From an uncultured Bacilli bacterium (GTDB taxonomy: Bacteria; Bacillota_I; Bacilli_A; RF39; UBA660), in contig CALVPR010000008.1 of the NCBI GenBank assembly GCA_944351765.1, forward strand, positions 1 through 44,083: a stretch of DNA of 44,083 bases, read 5' to 3'. The notes under the pieces were generated by a model, which did not search any database, had not been told where the DNA came from, and saw only the letters and a list, made by a program, of their open reading frames with translations. The translations under genes were made by a program, and so were the position numbers. Shown one piece after another: positions 24,486 through 34,320 of this stretch (within the stretch, counting starts at the first letter, position 1; the number at the start of each line of letters is the position of its first letter).

Positions 24486-26504
24486 ATGAAGTTTAGAGCG
24501 GAGCCTAAAGATGTAGCTATTTTTTGTGGATTTTGTATATTTTTGTTATATATGTGTGCTATTGGTGTATTAAATGCCAACTCTTTAGCTACTGAAGGTA
24601 AAGTTTATGGTATTGTTCCATTTAAAGCTTTTACACCAGAATTTATTGGAGCTACATTTACGTTATTTTTATTAGCATTAATAGGTATTTTTACTGCTGT
24701 AGGTTCTTATTTTTTTGATAGAGAAAAAGGTTTTGGATTTGTTGCCAAGAAAAAGGATAAAGGATATTCTAGATGGTGTAAAGATAGTGAAATGAAAAAA
24801 ACTTTAAAAGAAGTAGATCCAAAAGCATATTCTGCAGATGCCGCAGGACTTGTCGTTATAAATGACGGACACAGGATGTGGGTCGATGATGGGGAGATGC
24901 ATAATTTAATAGTAGGTGCTACTGGTTCTGGAAAAACACAAATTGTAGTATTCCCACTTGTACAAAGTTTAGCAAAGCACGAAGAATCTATGATTATAAC
25001 AGACCCTAAAGGTGAAATATATGAGAACACTGCGGAAATGCTTAAAGAAAGAGGATATAATATAGTAGTACTTAACTTTCGTGATCCACAAAGAGGTAAT
25101 GCATGGAATCCGATGACTCTTCCATATAACTTATATAAAGAAGGAAATATGGATAAAGCAATAGAATTATTAGATGATTTAGCTTTGAATATATTATATG
25201 AAGAAAAAAGTGGTAATGCTGATCCGTTCTGGGAAAAATCAGGAGCAGACTATTTCTCTGGGCTTTCATTAGGACTTTTTGAAGATGGAACAGAAAAACA
25301 GATAAATTTAAATAGCATAAACTTAATGGCTACAATTGGGGAAGAAAGATTCGGAGGACCTAATAGTAACTATATTAAAGAATATTTTAATGGAAAAGAT
25401 CCCTCTAAACCAGCATATATAAATGCATCCGGTACAGTATATGCACCGGAAGAGACTAAAGGTGGTATTTTATCAACATTTAAGCAAAAAATTAAAATAT
25501 TTTCAGCTCGTGAAAACTTATCTGAAATGTTAAGTTATAGTGATTTTGACATGAAGGATATTGGTAGAAAGAAAACAGCAGTATTTTTAATTATTCAAGA
25601 TGAGAAAAAAACTTTACATCCTCTTGCTACAATATTTATTAAACAATGTTATGAAACTTTAATAGATGTCGCTCAAGAAAGTGGAGGTAAACTTCCATAT
25701 AGAACTAACTTTATACTAGATGAATTTGCTAATATGCCCCCTCTTAAAGATGTTACAACAATGGTAACAGCGGCCAGAAGTAGATTAATTAGATTCAATT
25801 TTATTATTCAAAACTATGCTCAATTAACACAAGTTTATGGTAAAGAAAACGCTGAAACAATAAAAGGTAACTGTAATATTATGTATTTAATAAGTAATGA
25901 GTTATCAGCATTAGAAGAAATAAGTAAGATGTGTGGTGAAGTAAAATCTAAAGAAAAAGATAAAACTGCATCAACACCTCTTGTTACAGTAAGTGATTTA
26001 CAAAGATTAAGTCAATTTGAAATGATAACATTAAGACTTAGAATGATGCCATTTAAAACTAAATTAGTACCTAATTTTAAAATGAATTGGGGAAAAGAAT
26101 ATGGAAAAGCGGTATTTCCAACTAGAGAAAGGAAATCTGTTGAATTATTTGAGATAAGAGAATTTGTAAAAGCAAAAAAGAAAGAAAGAATGAATGAGAT
26201 GTTGTCGGGTCCTGATATGTCATCAATATTTGGTGGAAATCCACTTGGAAATCCTCCTTTTGGTGGAATGGGAGGACTGCCTTCATTTGGTGCTACTAAC
26301 AGTTCTAGTGATTCAGGATTTAATGTCGATGATTTAGTTAAAAGAATAGATGCTAAAATAGCGGAATTAGAAGAAGAAGAGAAAAGAGAAAAAGAAGCTC
26401 AAGCTAAAGCGCAAGAAGAAGACAAAACAGAAGTTAGCGATAACATTTATGAAGATGGAACAAGTGATGATGCTTTCTTTGATGACTTTTTTGCAGATGA
26501 TTAA
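24486..26504 (+). CDS. VirD4/TraG-type coupling ATPase without conjugation neighbours
   Basis: Two N-terminal membrane helices (about 8-30 and 55-77) precede a T4SS-DNA-transfer ATPase domain. Walker A GATGSGKT is at about 144-151, and ITDPKGEIYENTA follows. Walker B is FILDEFANMPPLKDV at about 415, and the domain runs into FIIQNYAQLTQVYG. The C-terminal ~100 residues are a glycine/proline/phenylalanine-rich stretch (GNPPFGGMGGLPSFG), a charged coiled coil and a very acidic tail. Such proteins feed relaxase-DNA complexes into type IV secretion channels. Here no relaxase, VirB4 or pilus gene is adjacent; it has its own promoter and terminator between mbl and clpC. GAGGAGG sets the ATG at 24486. 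Role is open. Confidence 0.88.
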   Translation: MKFRAEPKDVAIFCGFCIFLLYMCAIGVLNANSLATEGKVYGIVPFKAFTPEFIGATFTLFLLALIGIFTAVGSYFFDREKGFGFVAKKKDKGYSRWCKDSEMKKTLKEVDPKAYSADAAGLVVINDGHRMWVDDGEMHNLIVGATGSGKTQIVVFPLVQSLAKHEESMIITDPKGEIYENTAEMLKERGYNIVVLNFRDPQRGNAWNPMTLPYNLYKEGNMDKAIELLDDLALNILYEEKSGNADPFWEKSGADYFSGLSLGLFEDGTEKQINLNSINLMATIGEERFGGPNSNYIKEYFNGKDPSKPAYINASGTVYAPEETKGGILSTFKQKIKIFSARENLSEMLSYSDFDMKDIGRKKTAVFLIIQDEKKTLHPLATIFIKQCYETLIDVAQESGGKLPYRTNFILDEFANMPPLKDVTTMVTAARSRLIRFNFIIQNYAQLTQVYGKENAETIKGNCNIMYLISNELSALEEISKMCGEVKSKEKDKTASTPLVTVSDLQRLSQFEMITLRLRMMPFKTKLVPNFKMNWGKEYGKAVFPTRERKSVELFEIREFVKAKKKERMNEMLSGPDMSSIFGGNPLGNPPFGGMGGLPSFGATNSSSDSGFNVDDLVKRIDAKIAELEEEEKREKEAQAKAQEEDKTEVSDNIYEDGTSDDAFFDDFFADD

Positions 26505-26527
26505 GATAATGAAAATTATCTTTTTTT
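26503..26527 (+). terminator. terminator after the coupling ATPase
   Basis: AAGATAAT (26503-26510), a GAAA tetraloop, ATTATCTT (26515-26522) and T's. Overlaps the stop codon. Confidence 0.88.
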
Positions 26528-26595
26528 GTTGTGTATGTTTAAAATTTGCAAAAGTTATACATAATATTCATAGGATATAAAGAAAGGGGTATAAA

Positions 26596-28908
26596 ATGTT
26601 AGGTAACTTTAGTGAAGAAGCACAAATAGTTTTAAATAATGCAAAAGAGGAGATGAAAGAATTAAAACATCCATACGTAGGAACAGAGCATTTAGTATTA
26701 GCAATTTTAAAAGAAAATAATGCTGTTTCTAGTAAATTAAATAATGCAGGAATTAGTTATGAATCTTTTAAAGCAGAAATTATTAATATTATAGGAAAAG
26801 GATCTAAAGAATCTGAATTATTTTTATATACACCACTTTTAAAGAAAATAATAGAAAATGCAATAGTTGATAGTAAAGATAATGGTACAGGAGAAGTAGG
26901 AATAGAAACTTTATTTTCGTCACTAATAGAAGAAGGAGAAGGTATAGCAATTAGAATATTTATAAAAATGAATATAGATATGGATGATATATATGAATAT
27001 TTTATATCTAAAAGAAATAAAAAGGTAAAAAACAAAAGAAATAAAAAATTATTAATAGAAGAAATAGGGGTTAATTTAACAGACATGGCCAGTAAAAATG
27101 AATTAGATCCTGTAATTGGAAGAGAAGAAGAAGTAAGTAGAATGCTTGAAATATTATGTAGGAGAACAAAAAATAATCCTATATTAATAGGAGAACCAGG
27201 AGTAGGGAAAACGGCAATAGTAGAAGAACTATGTAATTTAATAGTATCAAATAAAGTTCCTGATAATTTAAAAAATAAAAAAGTTATATCTTTAGATATG
27301 GCTTCAGCAGTAGCGGGAACAAAATATCGTGGTGAATTTGAAGAAAGAATAAAAAAAGTATTAAAAGAAATAGAAGAAGATGGGGATATAATTCTGTTTA
27401 TTGATGAAATTCATACTTTAGTAGGAGCGGGTGGAGCAGAAGGCGCAATAGATGCTTCTAATATATTAAAGCCATCTCTTGCAAGGGGTAAAATAAAATG
27501 TATTGGGGCAACAACTATTTCGGAGTATAAAAAATTTATAGAAAAAGATGGGGCATTAGAAAGACGCTTTCAAAAAATAATAGTAGAGTCCCCACGAAAG
27601 GAAAAAACTAAAGAAATATTAATGAAATTAAAACCTATATATGAAAAATATCATAAAGTAAAAATATCAGAAAATATAATAGATGAAATTTTAAAATTAA
27701 CAGAAAAGTATATATATGATAGGAATGAACCAGATAAATCTATAGATGTATTAGATGAAGTATGTTCAAAAGTAAGTATAAAAAGTAATAATAAAAAAAG
27801 TGACATGGATGTATTAAATAATAAATTAAAAGAATTAAATAAAATTAAAAATGATTATATTATAGAAAATAATTTAGAAAAAGCTTATGAATATAGAAAA
27901 GAAGAAAAAAATATATTATCTCAAATTAATAAGTTACAATTAAATACTAAAAATGAAAAAACATATACAGAAGTAACTGTTAAAGATGTAGCAAATGTTA
28001 TTAGTACTAAAACCAAAATACCGGTTTATGAAATATTACAAGATAATTCCAAAATAATAAAGAAAATAGAAAGAGATTTAAGCGAAAATATAATCGGACA
28101 AGAAAAAGCAATTAATAATTTAATTAATATTACTAAAAGAATTAAACTTGGTTATAAAGATAATAAGGTCTATTCATTAATGTTTGTTGGTCCATCAGGT
28201 GTGGGAAAAAGTTTACTTGCTAAAATATATGCAAAAGAATTAGTGGGGATAAATAATTTAATCAGATTAGATATGAGTGAATACTCGGATTCTATGTCCA
28301 TAAATAAAATTATTGGTTCTGCGCCTGGATATGTAGGATATGACGATAATAAAAATATTTTAGAAGAAATTAGAAATAAACCTAACAGTGTTATTCTTTT
28401 TGATGAAATAGATAAAGCTCATCATAAAATTATAAATTTGTTATATCAAATATTGGATGAGGGAGAAATAAAAGATGCAAAAGGAAATACGATAAAGTTT
28501 AATAATAACTTAATTATAATGACTACTAATGTAGGGTATGAAAATAACAGTGTAGGATTTAATATTGAACATGAAAATCAAATTTTATCATCATTAAAAA
28601 GTGAATTTAAAGTAGCATTTATTAATAGAATAGATGGAATAATTGATTTTAATAAGTTAACTGAAGAAAATATTAAAAAAATTATAAAAAATGAATTATT
28701 AAAATTAAAAAATAAATATTCAAAATATAAAATTAATATATCAAATAATGTAATTAAAGAAGTAATTAGCTTAAGTAATTATGAAGAATTTGGCGCAAGA
28801 AAAATAAATAAAATAATAGTTTCTAATATTGAAAATATAATAATAGATAATATTATAGATAATAAAAAAGAAATAAATATTGATACTATATTAAATATTG
28901 CAAAGTAA
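26596..28908 (+). CDS. clpC: ATP-dependent Clp protease ATP-binding subunit ClpC
   Basis: 770 residues, class I Hsp100. Two N-terminal Clp repeats (about 1-140), AAA+ domain 1 with GEPGVGKT at 199-206 and FIDEIHTLVGAGG, then a short middle domain (about 415-450, YIIENNLEKAYEYRKEEK), as in ClpC and unlike the long one of ClpB. AAA+ domain 2 has GPSGVGKS near 530 and VILFDEIDKAH. It unfolds proteins for ClpP. GAAAGGGGT precedes the ATG. It stands alone: ctsR, mcsA and mcsB are absent upstream and no CtsR heptad repeat is visible, so stress control differs from that of Bacillus. Confidence 0.95.
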   Translation: MLGNFSEEAQIVLNNAKEEMKELKHPYVGTEHLVLAILKENNAVSSKLNNAGISYESFKAEIINIIGKGSKESELFLYTPLLKKIIENAIVDSKDNGTGEVGIETLFSSLIEEGEGIAIRIFIKMNIDMDDIYEYFISKRNKKVKNKRNKKLLIEEIGVNLTDMASKNELDPVIGREEEVSRMLEILCRRTKNNPILIGEPGVGKTAIVEELCNLIVSNKVPDNLKNKKVISLDMASAVAGTKYRGEFEERIKKVLKEIEEDGDIILFIDEIHTLVGAGGAEGAIDASNILKPSLARGKIKCIGATTISEYKKFIEKDGALERRFQKIIVESPRKEKTKEILMKLKPIYEKYHKVKISENIIDEILKLTEKYIYDRNEPDKSIDVLDEVCSKVSIKSNNKKSDMDVLNNKLKELNKIKNDYIIENNLEKAYEYRKEEKNILSQINKLQLNTKNEKTYTEVTVKDVANVISTKTKIPVYEILQDNSKIIKKIERDLSENIIGQEKAINNLINITKRIKLGYKDNKVYSLMFVGPSGVGKSLLAKIYAKELVGINNLIRLDMSEYSDSMSINKIIGSAPGYVGYDDNKNILEEIRNKPNSVILFDEIDKAHHKIINLLYQILDEGEIKDAKGNTIKFNNNLIIMTTNVGYENNSVGFNIEHENQILSSLKSEFKVAFINRIDGIIDFNKLTEENIKKIIKNELLKLKNKYSKYKINISNNVIKEVISLSNYEEFGARKINKIIVSNIENIIIDNIIDNKKEINIDTILNIAK

Positions 28909-28933
28909 AAAGGCTTCAATAGAAGCCTTTTTT
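28907..28933. terminator. bidirectional terminator between clpC and the surface operon
   Basis: An eleven-pair stem (28907-28917 with 28922-28932), AATA loop, A-run on one side and T-run on the other. It reaches the stop codon of the minus-strand gene. Confidence 0.9.
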
Positions 28934-29969
28934 ATGGTATTAATCCCCATCCTGTAACAACATATCTTCCGCCTTGTGCTTTAGCAGCAGCAGGTGGATT
29001 ATTATATAATTTATTGTTAATAACTAGAGAAGAAGATTGACCACCATCTAAATTTGCAGCGTTAACTGCACCGTATCTTTCAAATATTTCTACCATATCT
29101 CTAAGTGATGCACCATTTATATAGTTTTCTCCATCAACAACCAAGAATAATAATACTCCTTCTTTTGTTTGACCGATGGCTACTCTAGGTGCTTTACCCC
29201 ATGGATCTCCAGTAATTTCTAATGATTTACCATTAACTATAAGAAATGGACCAAATTCCATGGCATCAACTACACCAGCAGCAATAGCTTCTTCACCATT
29301 AGCATTGCTCATTAATTTAAGTTTGCCATCTGCAGTCATTCCAACCAAATTTCCTCTTGCTTCGCTATTTCCATCAGCAGGCCATACAATTTCCCCGTCT
29401 TTTATTACATATCCCATTGGTATATCGGAACCCATTCCATTATCTACAAAACCACCACCATTTATACAAACAACTCCACCATATCTTTCACACATTGTTA
29501 AAATTCTTTCACCATATGTTCCGGCATTAAATTGTTTGCTTGATATTAACCTTACTTTTTCTGGTTGGTAGATGGCTACTAAATATCCGTTGCTACTACC
29601 AACTTTCAAATTAATTACTTTGTATAAATCATTTCCTGGATCTCTTGTTAACAATTCTTCTTGATATTCATTGTCATAATGATCTCTTTCTGAAGTATCA
29701 ATAACTAAATCATCTAAATTTGAGTCTTCATTTATTTCAACAAAATAATTGGATGCCATAATTTTTTCAATTGTTTCATCACTGTAAAATATTTTAGCAA
29801 AATATTGATGATTCATTGTTTTCATTGCAGTAGTTACATATAAATTTCTTAATTTATCATAAGGACCATATGTAATGAAGAAGCAAGCTGCAACAATTAT
29901 ATCCAATATTATGAATACTATTGTGGATTTATATATTTTTCTTTTCTTTTTTAATTTTCTTTCTTTCAT
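28932..29969 (-). CDS. phosphodiester glycosidase (NAGPA) domain protein, membrane-anchored
   Basis: 345 residues with an N-terminal membrane helix (about 12-32) and an extracytoplasmic NAGPA/DUF2233 domain. Landmarks are GGVVCINGGGFVDNG, MGYVIKDGEIVW, FGPFLIVNG, APRVAIGQ, FLVVDG and the closing NAANLDGGQSSSLV. The family cleaves glycosyl phosphodiester bonds and is often found near exopolysaccharide or teichoic acid genes. TGGAGTAATTT precedes the ATG. It starts three bases after the preceding minus-strand gene, so the two form an operon. Confidence 0.88.
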   Translation of the reverse strand: MKERKLKKKRKIYKSTIVFIILDIIVAACFFITYGPYDKLRNLYVTTAMKTMNHQYFAKIFYSDETIEKIMASNYFVEINEDSNLDDLVIDTSERDHYDNEYQEELLTRDPGNDLYKVINLKVGSSNGYLVAIYQPEKVRLISSKQFNAGTYGERILTMCERYGGVVCINGGGFVDNGMGSDIPMGYVIKDGEIVWPADGNSEARGNLVGMTADGKLKLMSNANGEEAIAAGVVDAMEFGPFLIVNGKSLEITGDPWGKAPRVAIGQTKEGVLLFLVVDGENYINGASLRDMVEIFERYGAVNAANLDGGQSSSLVINNKLYNNPPAAAKAQGGRYVVTGWGLIP

Positions 29970-29972
29970 AAA

Positions 29973-31322
29973 TTACTCCATTTCATAAGGGTTATCTATA
30001 GTGCCATTCCCTTTTGTTAACATATTTTTATCAATACTTATTGTAGGTACTACTTTAGAAGCGCTTGTAGAACTTTTTCCATATAATGTACCATTCTTTT
30101 TAACAGTATATACTAAAGAACTAGATTTAGAAACGCCAGTTGATAAATAGTAATCTGATAATTCTCCATTAAGTATAATATCTCCTACACTAAGCACAGT
30201 CACTTTTGTATCTACCTTTGTACTTAAAGTGTCTTTGTAATCATAATTGTTATTAGAACCATAAATTCCATTAAACCAAGTATTGGAAGATATATTATTT
30301 TTATATGATAGACTATTTAGATATGTGTTATTTAAGTAATATGCAAGTGATCCATATATAGTATCATTATGATAATATCCTTTAGAAGAATATTTATATA
30401 ATAATTCTTCATTGTTTTCTTTTAAGTAATCGTTTAATGATAATTTAATGCTATCTCCATCAATGCTATAAACTCTCCAAATATCATCTCCAAGTTTTAC
30501 ATAGCTACCAAATAAATAATTTTCATCTATTATATATGGACTATCTATAGTACCATTTCCAGAAATACTTTTAATACTGCTTTTCAATGTAACTGTAGGT
30601 CTTATACCATAAATATCACTACCATCTGCATTAGAAACATTACCACTGTCATTAACATACCATATATTTCCATCGTCTTTAAGTGTTGATAAATAAAAAT
30701 ATTTGTCTATATTTAAGTATGAATCTTTACCACCAGCATTAATATAATCAAAAACAGATAAAGTTCCGATTAAATCGGTATCATTAATTTCATCACATGT
30801 TATATGTTTAGTATCACTTATAACATCTTTACATATATTATCATTTGTTAAATAATTATACGGTGTATTAAGTGAAGACTCTAATATTCCAGTATAATCA
30901 TCATCGCTTTTATTTAACCATATATTCATATAAGAAGATTCATAATCACTATCTCCGTAAGATAAATAAGTTAAAACATCGTTACTAATTAACTTAACTG
31001 TATTATCATTATTTATCTTAACAATTCTCCAAAGAATATTAGAATACATTACATAATTATTGCTAGCATCATTTTGAAAATAATATTCATTGTTGACTTT
31101 CTTTAAATTATTATTTTCTTCTTTTATAACTTGAGATAAAGTATCTTCTAATTTTATCTCTTCTTTTCGATTTTCTAAATATAGTGTTAAAAATCTAGTA
31201 CCATAAAATATGCAACATCCAATTATGAAACCAGCACTAACAAAAGAAAATACTTTTTGATAACTAATTTTTCTTTTTTTAATAACCTTTTTTTTGTTAT
31301 TGTTATTTACTTCATTCGCCAT
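29973..31322 (-). CDS. membrane-anchored surface protein with repeated DUF6273-like modules
   Basis: 449 residues with a basic cytoplasmic start, one membrane helix (about 24-46) and a long Asn/Ser/Tyr-rich outer part. Two modules are visible: NILWRIVKINNDNTVKLIS near 95 with a following AYINAGG-type segment, and DDIWRVYSIDGDSIKLS near 280 with another. Each ends in GNGTIDSPY or GNGTIDNPY, the latter at the C-terminus. This layout resembles DUF6273/Lcl-type domains. AAGGTGGTACAAATT precedes the ATG. Likely a surface-exposed accessory protein co-expressed with the NAGPA protein; its ligand is unknown. Confidence 0.72.
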   Translation of the reverse strand: MANEVNNNNKKKVIKKRKISYQKVFSFVSAGFIIGCCIFYGTRFLTLYLENRKEEIKLEDTLSQVIKEENNNLKKVNNEYYFQNDASNNYVMYSNILWRIVKINNDNTVKLISNDVLTYLSYGDSDYESSYMNIWLNKSDDDYTGILESSLNTPYNYLTNDNICKDVISDTKHITCDEINDTDLIGTLSVFDYINAGGKDSYLNIDKYFYLSTLKDDGNIWYVNDSGNVSNADGSDIYGIRPTVTLKSSIKSISGNGTIDSPYIIDENYLFGSYVKLGDDIWRVYSIDGDSIKLSLNDYLKENNEELLYKYSSKGYYHNDTIYGSLAYYLNNTYLNSLSYKNNISSNTWFNGIYGSNNNYDYKDTLSTKVDTKVTVLSVGDIILNGELSDYYLSTGVSKSSSLVYTVKKNGTLYGKSSTSASKVVPTISIDKNMLTKGNGTIDNPYEME

Positions 31323-31350
31323 TAATTTGTACCACCTTTTCTATTTTACT

Positions 31351-31379
31351 ATTATATCATTTACGACATTTTTTTACAA
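31351..31379 (-). promoter_or_regulatory. sigma-A promoter of the surface-protein operon
   Basis: On the minus strand TTGTAA (31379-31374), 17 bases, then TATAAT (31356-31351) with TGA before it. It is divergent from the ppaC promoter. Confidence 0.72.
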
Positions 31380-31410
31380 TATAGTATATATAATTAATGT
31401 TTTAAATTTC

Positions 31411-31439
31411 TTTACAATGGATATTAATAATGATATAAT
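31411..31439 (+). promoter_or_regulatory. sigma-A promoter of ppaC
   Basis: TTTACA (31411-31416), 17 bases, then TATAAT (31434-31439) with TGA before it. Confidence 0.75.
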
Positions 31440-31467
31440 ACGAATATAGAAATTGGGTGAAAAAAGA

Positions 31468-33099
31468 ATGAAAGATAAGGAAGAAATATATATATTTGGA
31501 CATCGTAATCCAGATACGGATAGTGTAACAGCGGCAATAACATTGTCATATTTAAAAAATAAATTGGGAATGAATACAGTCCCTGCAGTACTTAGTTCAA
31601 TCAATTTAGAATCAAAGTTTGTATTAGATTATTTTGGAGTTCCAGAGCCAATATTTTTAAATGATGTAAATATAAAAGTAAAAGATTTACAGTATACTAG
31701 AAATTACACAATAAATGAAAACGAATCTATATATAGAGCGTATTATAAAATGGAAAAAGCTGGTATAAGTAAAATTCCAGTAGTTGACAAACATAAAAAA
31801 ATGGTTGGAATATTAAGTATGAAAAATATTGCTTTATCACAATTTTCTAAAAATTATAGTTTAATTGATACATCATATCAAAATATTATAGATACAGTAG
31901 ATGGAACACCTGTTATAAAATATGATGATGAAATAATTGGTAATTTACTAGTAGCAGGATATAGAAGTACAACATTTATAGAAGAAATTATATTAAATGA
32001 GAGTAATATTTTAGTAGTAGGAGATAGACATAGTATTATAGAATATGCTATTAACAATGGAATAAAATTGATCGTAATAACGGGAGGTCATAAAGTAAAA
32101 GATGAGCATCTAGAACTTGCCAAAAAGAAAAAGGTAAATATTATATCTACTCCGTATAGTACATTAGAAACAATTAAAATATTAAATTTATCTAACAAAG
32201 TTACAACAATAATGGATGGTAATAAGTTTTTATGTATAAATGAAAATGATGATTTAAATAAATTTATAAATATAGCTAATAAGACAAGATATAGTTATTA
32301 TCCAGTTTTAGGTAAAAACGATAAATGCTTAGGAATACTTAGATTTTCTGATATTGGTTATAATAATAAGAAAAAAGTAATTTTAGTAGATCATAACTCA
32401 TATGAACAAAGTGCTATTGGACTTGAAGATGCTAATATATTAGAGATAATTGATCATCATAATATAGGGGCTATTGGTACAAATATGCCTATTAGTTTTA
32501 GAAATATGCCAGTAGGAAGTACAAATACAATTATATATACTTTATATAAAGAAAATGGTGTAAAAATACCTAGACATATTGCAGGACTTATGTTATCAGG
32601 AATATTATCAGATACTTTGATTTTAACTTCTCCTACTACAACTGATTTAGATAAAGAAGCAGTTAGTGTATTAGCAAAAATAGCAAAAGTAGATTATGAA
32701 AAATATGGATACCAAATGATTAAAGCAGGAACTTCGTTGAAAGGAAAAACAATTGAAGAAATATTGTATACAGATTTTAAAACATATACAGTAGATAATA
32801 AAAAGATTGGATTGGGTCAAATATTAACGACTAATATAGAAGAAATAACTGAAAAATTAGATGAATACATAGTAACTTTAAATGATGTTTGTAAGAGAAC
32901 TGATTACTATTTTGTATGTTTATTTGTAACAGATATATTAAAACAAGGTTCATATGTTATTTATAGTAATAATGCCGAAGAAATATTAAAAATAACATTT
33001 AATTTAGATGAAATATATCAAGGAATATTTTTACCAAAATTAGTTTCTAGAAAAAAACAAATATTACCAGAGATAATGAATCATATGGAAATAAATTAA
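31468..33099 (+). CDS. ppaC: manganese-dependent inorganic pyrophosphatase with CBS-DRTGG regulatory insert
   Basis: 543 residues, much longer than simple family II enzymes (~310) because of an internal regulatory region. The catalytic DHH part has FGHRNPDTDS (His12, Asp16, Asp18), LVDHNS, IIDHHN and LSDTLIL. The C-terminal DHHA2 part ends with SRKKQILPEI. Between about 65 and 290 lie two CBS-like segments and a DRTGG-like domain, as in nucleotide-regulated CBS-pyrophosphatases. It hydrolyses pyrophosphate. The start at 31468 follows GGGTGA; an upstream TTG is less likely. Confidence 0.92.
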   Translation: MKDKEEIYIFGHRNPDTDSVTAAITLSYLKNKLGMNTVPAVLSSINLESKFVLDYFGVPEPIFLNDVNIKVKDLQYTRNYTINENESIYRAYYKMEKAGISKIPVVDKHKKMVGILSMKNIALSQFSKNYSLIDTSYQNIIDTVDGTPVIKYDDEIIGNLLVAGYRSTTFIEEIILNESNILVVGDRHSIIEYAINNGIKLIVITGGHKVKDEHLELAKKKKVNIISTPYSTLETIKILNLSNKVTTIMDGNKFLCINENDDLNKFINIANKTRYSYYPVLGKNDKCLGILRFSDIGYNNKKKVILVDHNSYEQSAIGLEDANILEIIDHHNIGAIGTNMPISFRNMPVGSTNTIIYTLYKENGVKIPRHIAGLMLSGILSDTLILTSPTTTDLDKEAVSVLAKIAKVDYEKYGYQMIKAGTSLKGKTIEEILYTDFKTYTVDNKKIGLGQILTTNIEEITEKLDEYIVTLNDVCKRTDYYFVCLFVTDILKQGSYVIYSNNAEEILKITFNLDEIYQGIFLPKLVSRKKQILPEIMNHMEIN

Positions 33100-33106
33100 A
33101 AATATG

Positions 33107-33115
33107 TGATATAAT
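33107..33115 (+). promoter_or_regulatory. extended -10 promoter of ackA
   Basis: TGATATAAT 22 bases before the ackA start, just after the ppaC stop. No clear -35 box. Confidence 0.55.
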
Positions 33116-33137
33116 AAGACAAGAAAGAGGTGTAATT

Positions 33138-34319
33138 ATGAAAATATTATCTGTAAATGCAGGTAGTTCTTCATTAAAATTTAAATTGTATGAAATGCCA
33201 GAAGAGAAAGGATTAATATCTGGAGTTTTTGAAAAAATAGGTTTAAAAGATTCTTTTTATACAATTAAAAAAGGTGAAGAAAAAGTAAAAAAAGAAGTAG
33301 AATTAAAAGACCATGAAGTTGCTTTTAAAATATTAATGGAAGAGTTAATAGAAAACGGAGTAATTTCATCATTAAATGAAATTAAAGGAGTAGGACATAG
33401 AATAGTTCAAGGTGGTAGTTACTTTGATCAAAGTGTTGAAGTTGACGAAGATGTAATTAAGAAAATAGATGAATTATCTAGTTTAGCACCATTACATAAT
33501 CCCGCTGCTATCGTAGGAATAAAAGCGGCACAAACAGTAATTCCTGATGCTAAACATGTAACTGTATTTGATACAGCATTCCATCAAACTATGGAAGAAG
33601 AAAATTATTTATATGCAGTTCCTTATAATTGGTATACTGATTATAAAGTTCGTAGATACGGGGCTCATGGAACTTCTCATAAATATGTAAGCTTAAAAAT
33701 GAATGAAATATTAGGTAGATATAATACTAAATTAATAACTTGCCATATTGGTAATGGTGCTAGTATTAGTGCAGTAGTAGATGGAAAATGTATTAATACT
33801 TCAATGGGATTAACTCCAAATGCTGGTTTAATAATGGGAACTAGATGTGGAGACATAGATGCAACAATTATTCCTTATATTATGGAAAAGTTAAATTTAA
33901 GTCCAAAAGAAGTAGATACTTTCATGAATAAAGAAAGTGGCCTTTTGGGAATAAGTGGAGTAAGTAGTGATTCTAGAGATATAGAAGATGGTATTAATCA
34001 TGGTAACGAAAGATGTGCACTTGCTCAAAAAATGTTTGTTAAAAGAATTGTTGATTATATTGCTAAATATTATGTTGAAATGGGTGGATGCGATGGAATC
34101 GTATTTACTGCTGGAATTGGAGAAAATTCAGTATCAACAAGAAGAGAAGTATTAGATTCTTTAAAAATATTAGGTATTGAAATAGATGAAGAAAAAAATA
34201 AAGTAAGAGGAGAAACAGTATGTATAACTACTCCAAATTCATCTATACCTTGTTATGTAATTCCTACAGATGAAGAGTTAATGATATCAAGGGATACTTA
34301 TAATATTATAGAAAGGTAA
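33138..34319 (+). CDS. ackA: acetate kinase
   Basis: 393 residues, normal length. ASKHA-fold motifs: NAGSSSLKFKLY at the start, GHRIVQGG, FDTAFHQTM, RRYGAHGTSHKYV, TCHIGNGAS and FTAGIGENS. It converts acetyl phosphate and ADP to acetate and ATP, indicating acetate-forming fermentation. AGAGGTGTAATT precedes the ATG. No pta gene is adjacent; the gene is one base from nrnA and co-transcribed with it. Confidence 0.97.
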   Translation: MKILSVNAGSSSLKFKLYEMPEEKGLISGVFEKIGLKDSFYTIKKGEEKVKKEVELKDHEVAFKILMEELIENGVISSLNEIKGVGHRIVQGGSYFDQSVEVDEDVIKKIDELSSLAPLHNPAAIVGIKAAQTVIPDAKHVTVFDTAFHQTMEEENYLYAVPYNWYTDYKVRRYGAHGTSHKYVSLKMNEILGRYNTKLITCHIGNGASISAVVDGKCINTSMGLTPNAGLIMGTRCGDIDATIIPYIMEKLNLSPKEVDTFMNKESGLLGISGVSSDSRDIEDGINHGNERCALAQKMFVKRIVDYIAKYYVEMGGCDGIVFTAGIGENSVSTRREVLDSLKILGIEIDEEKNKVRGETVCITTPNSSIPCYVIPTDEELMISRDTYNIIER

Positions 34320-34320
34320 T

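Noticed and set aside
26523-26595. CtsR operator upstream of clpC
   Set aside because: No tandem GGTCAAA-like heptads on either strand.
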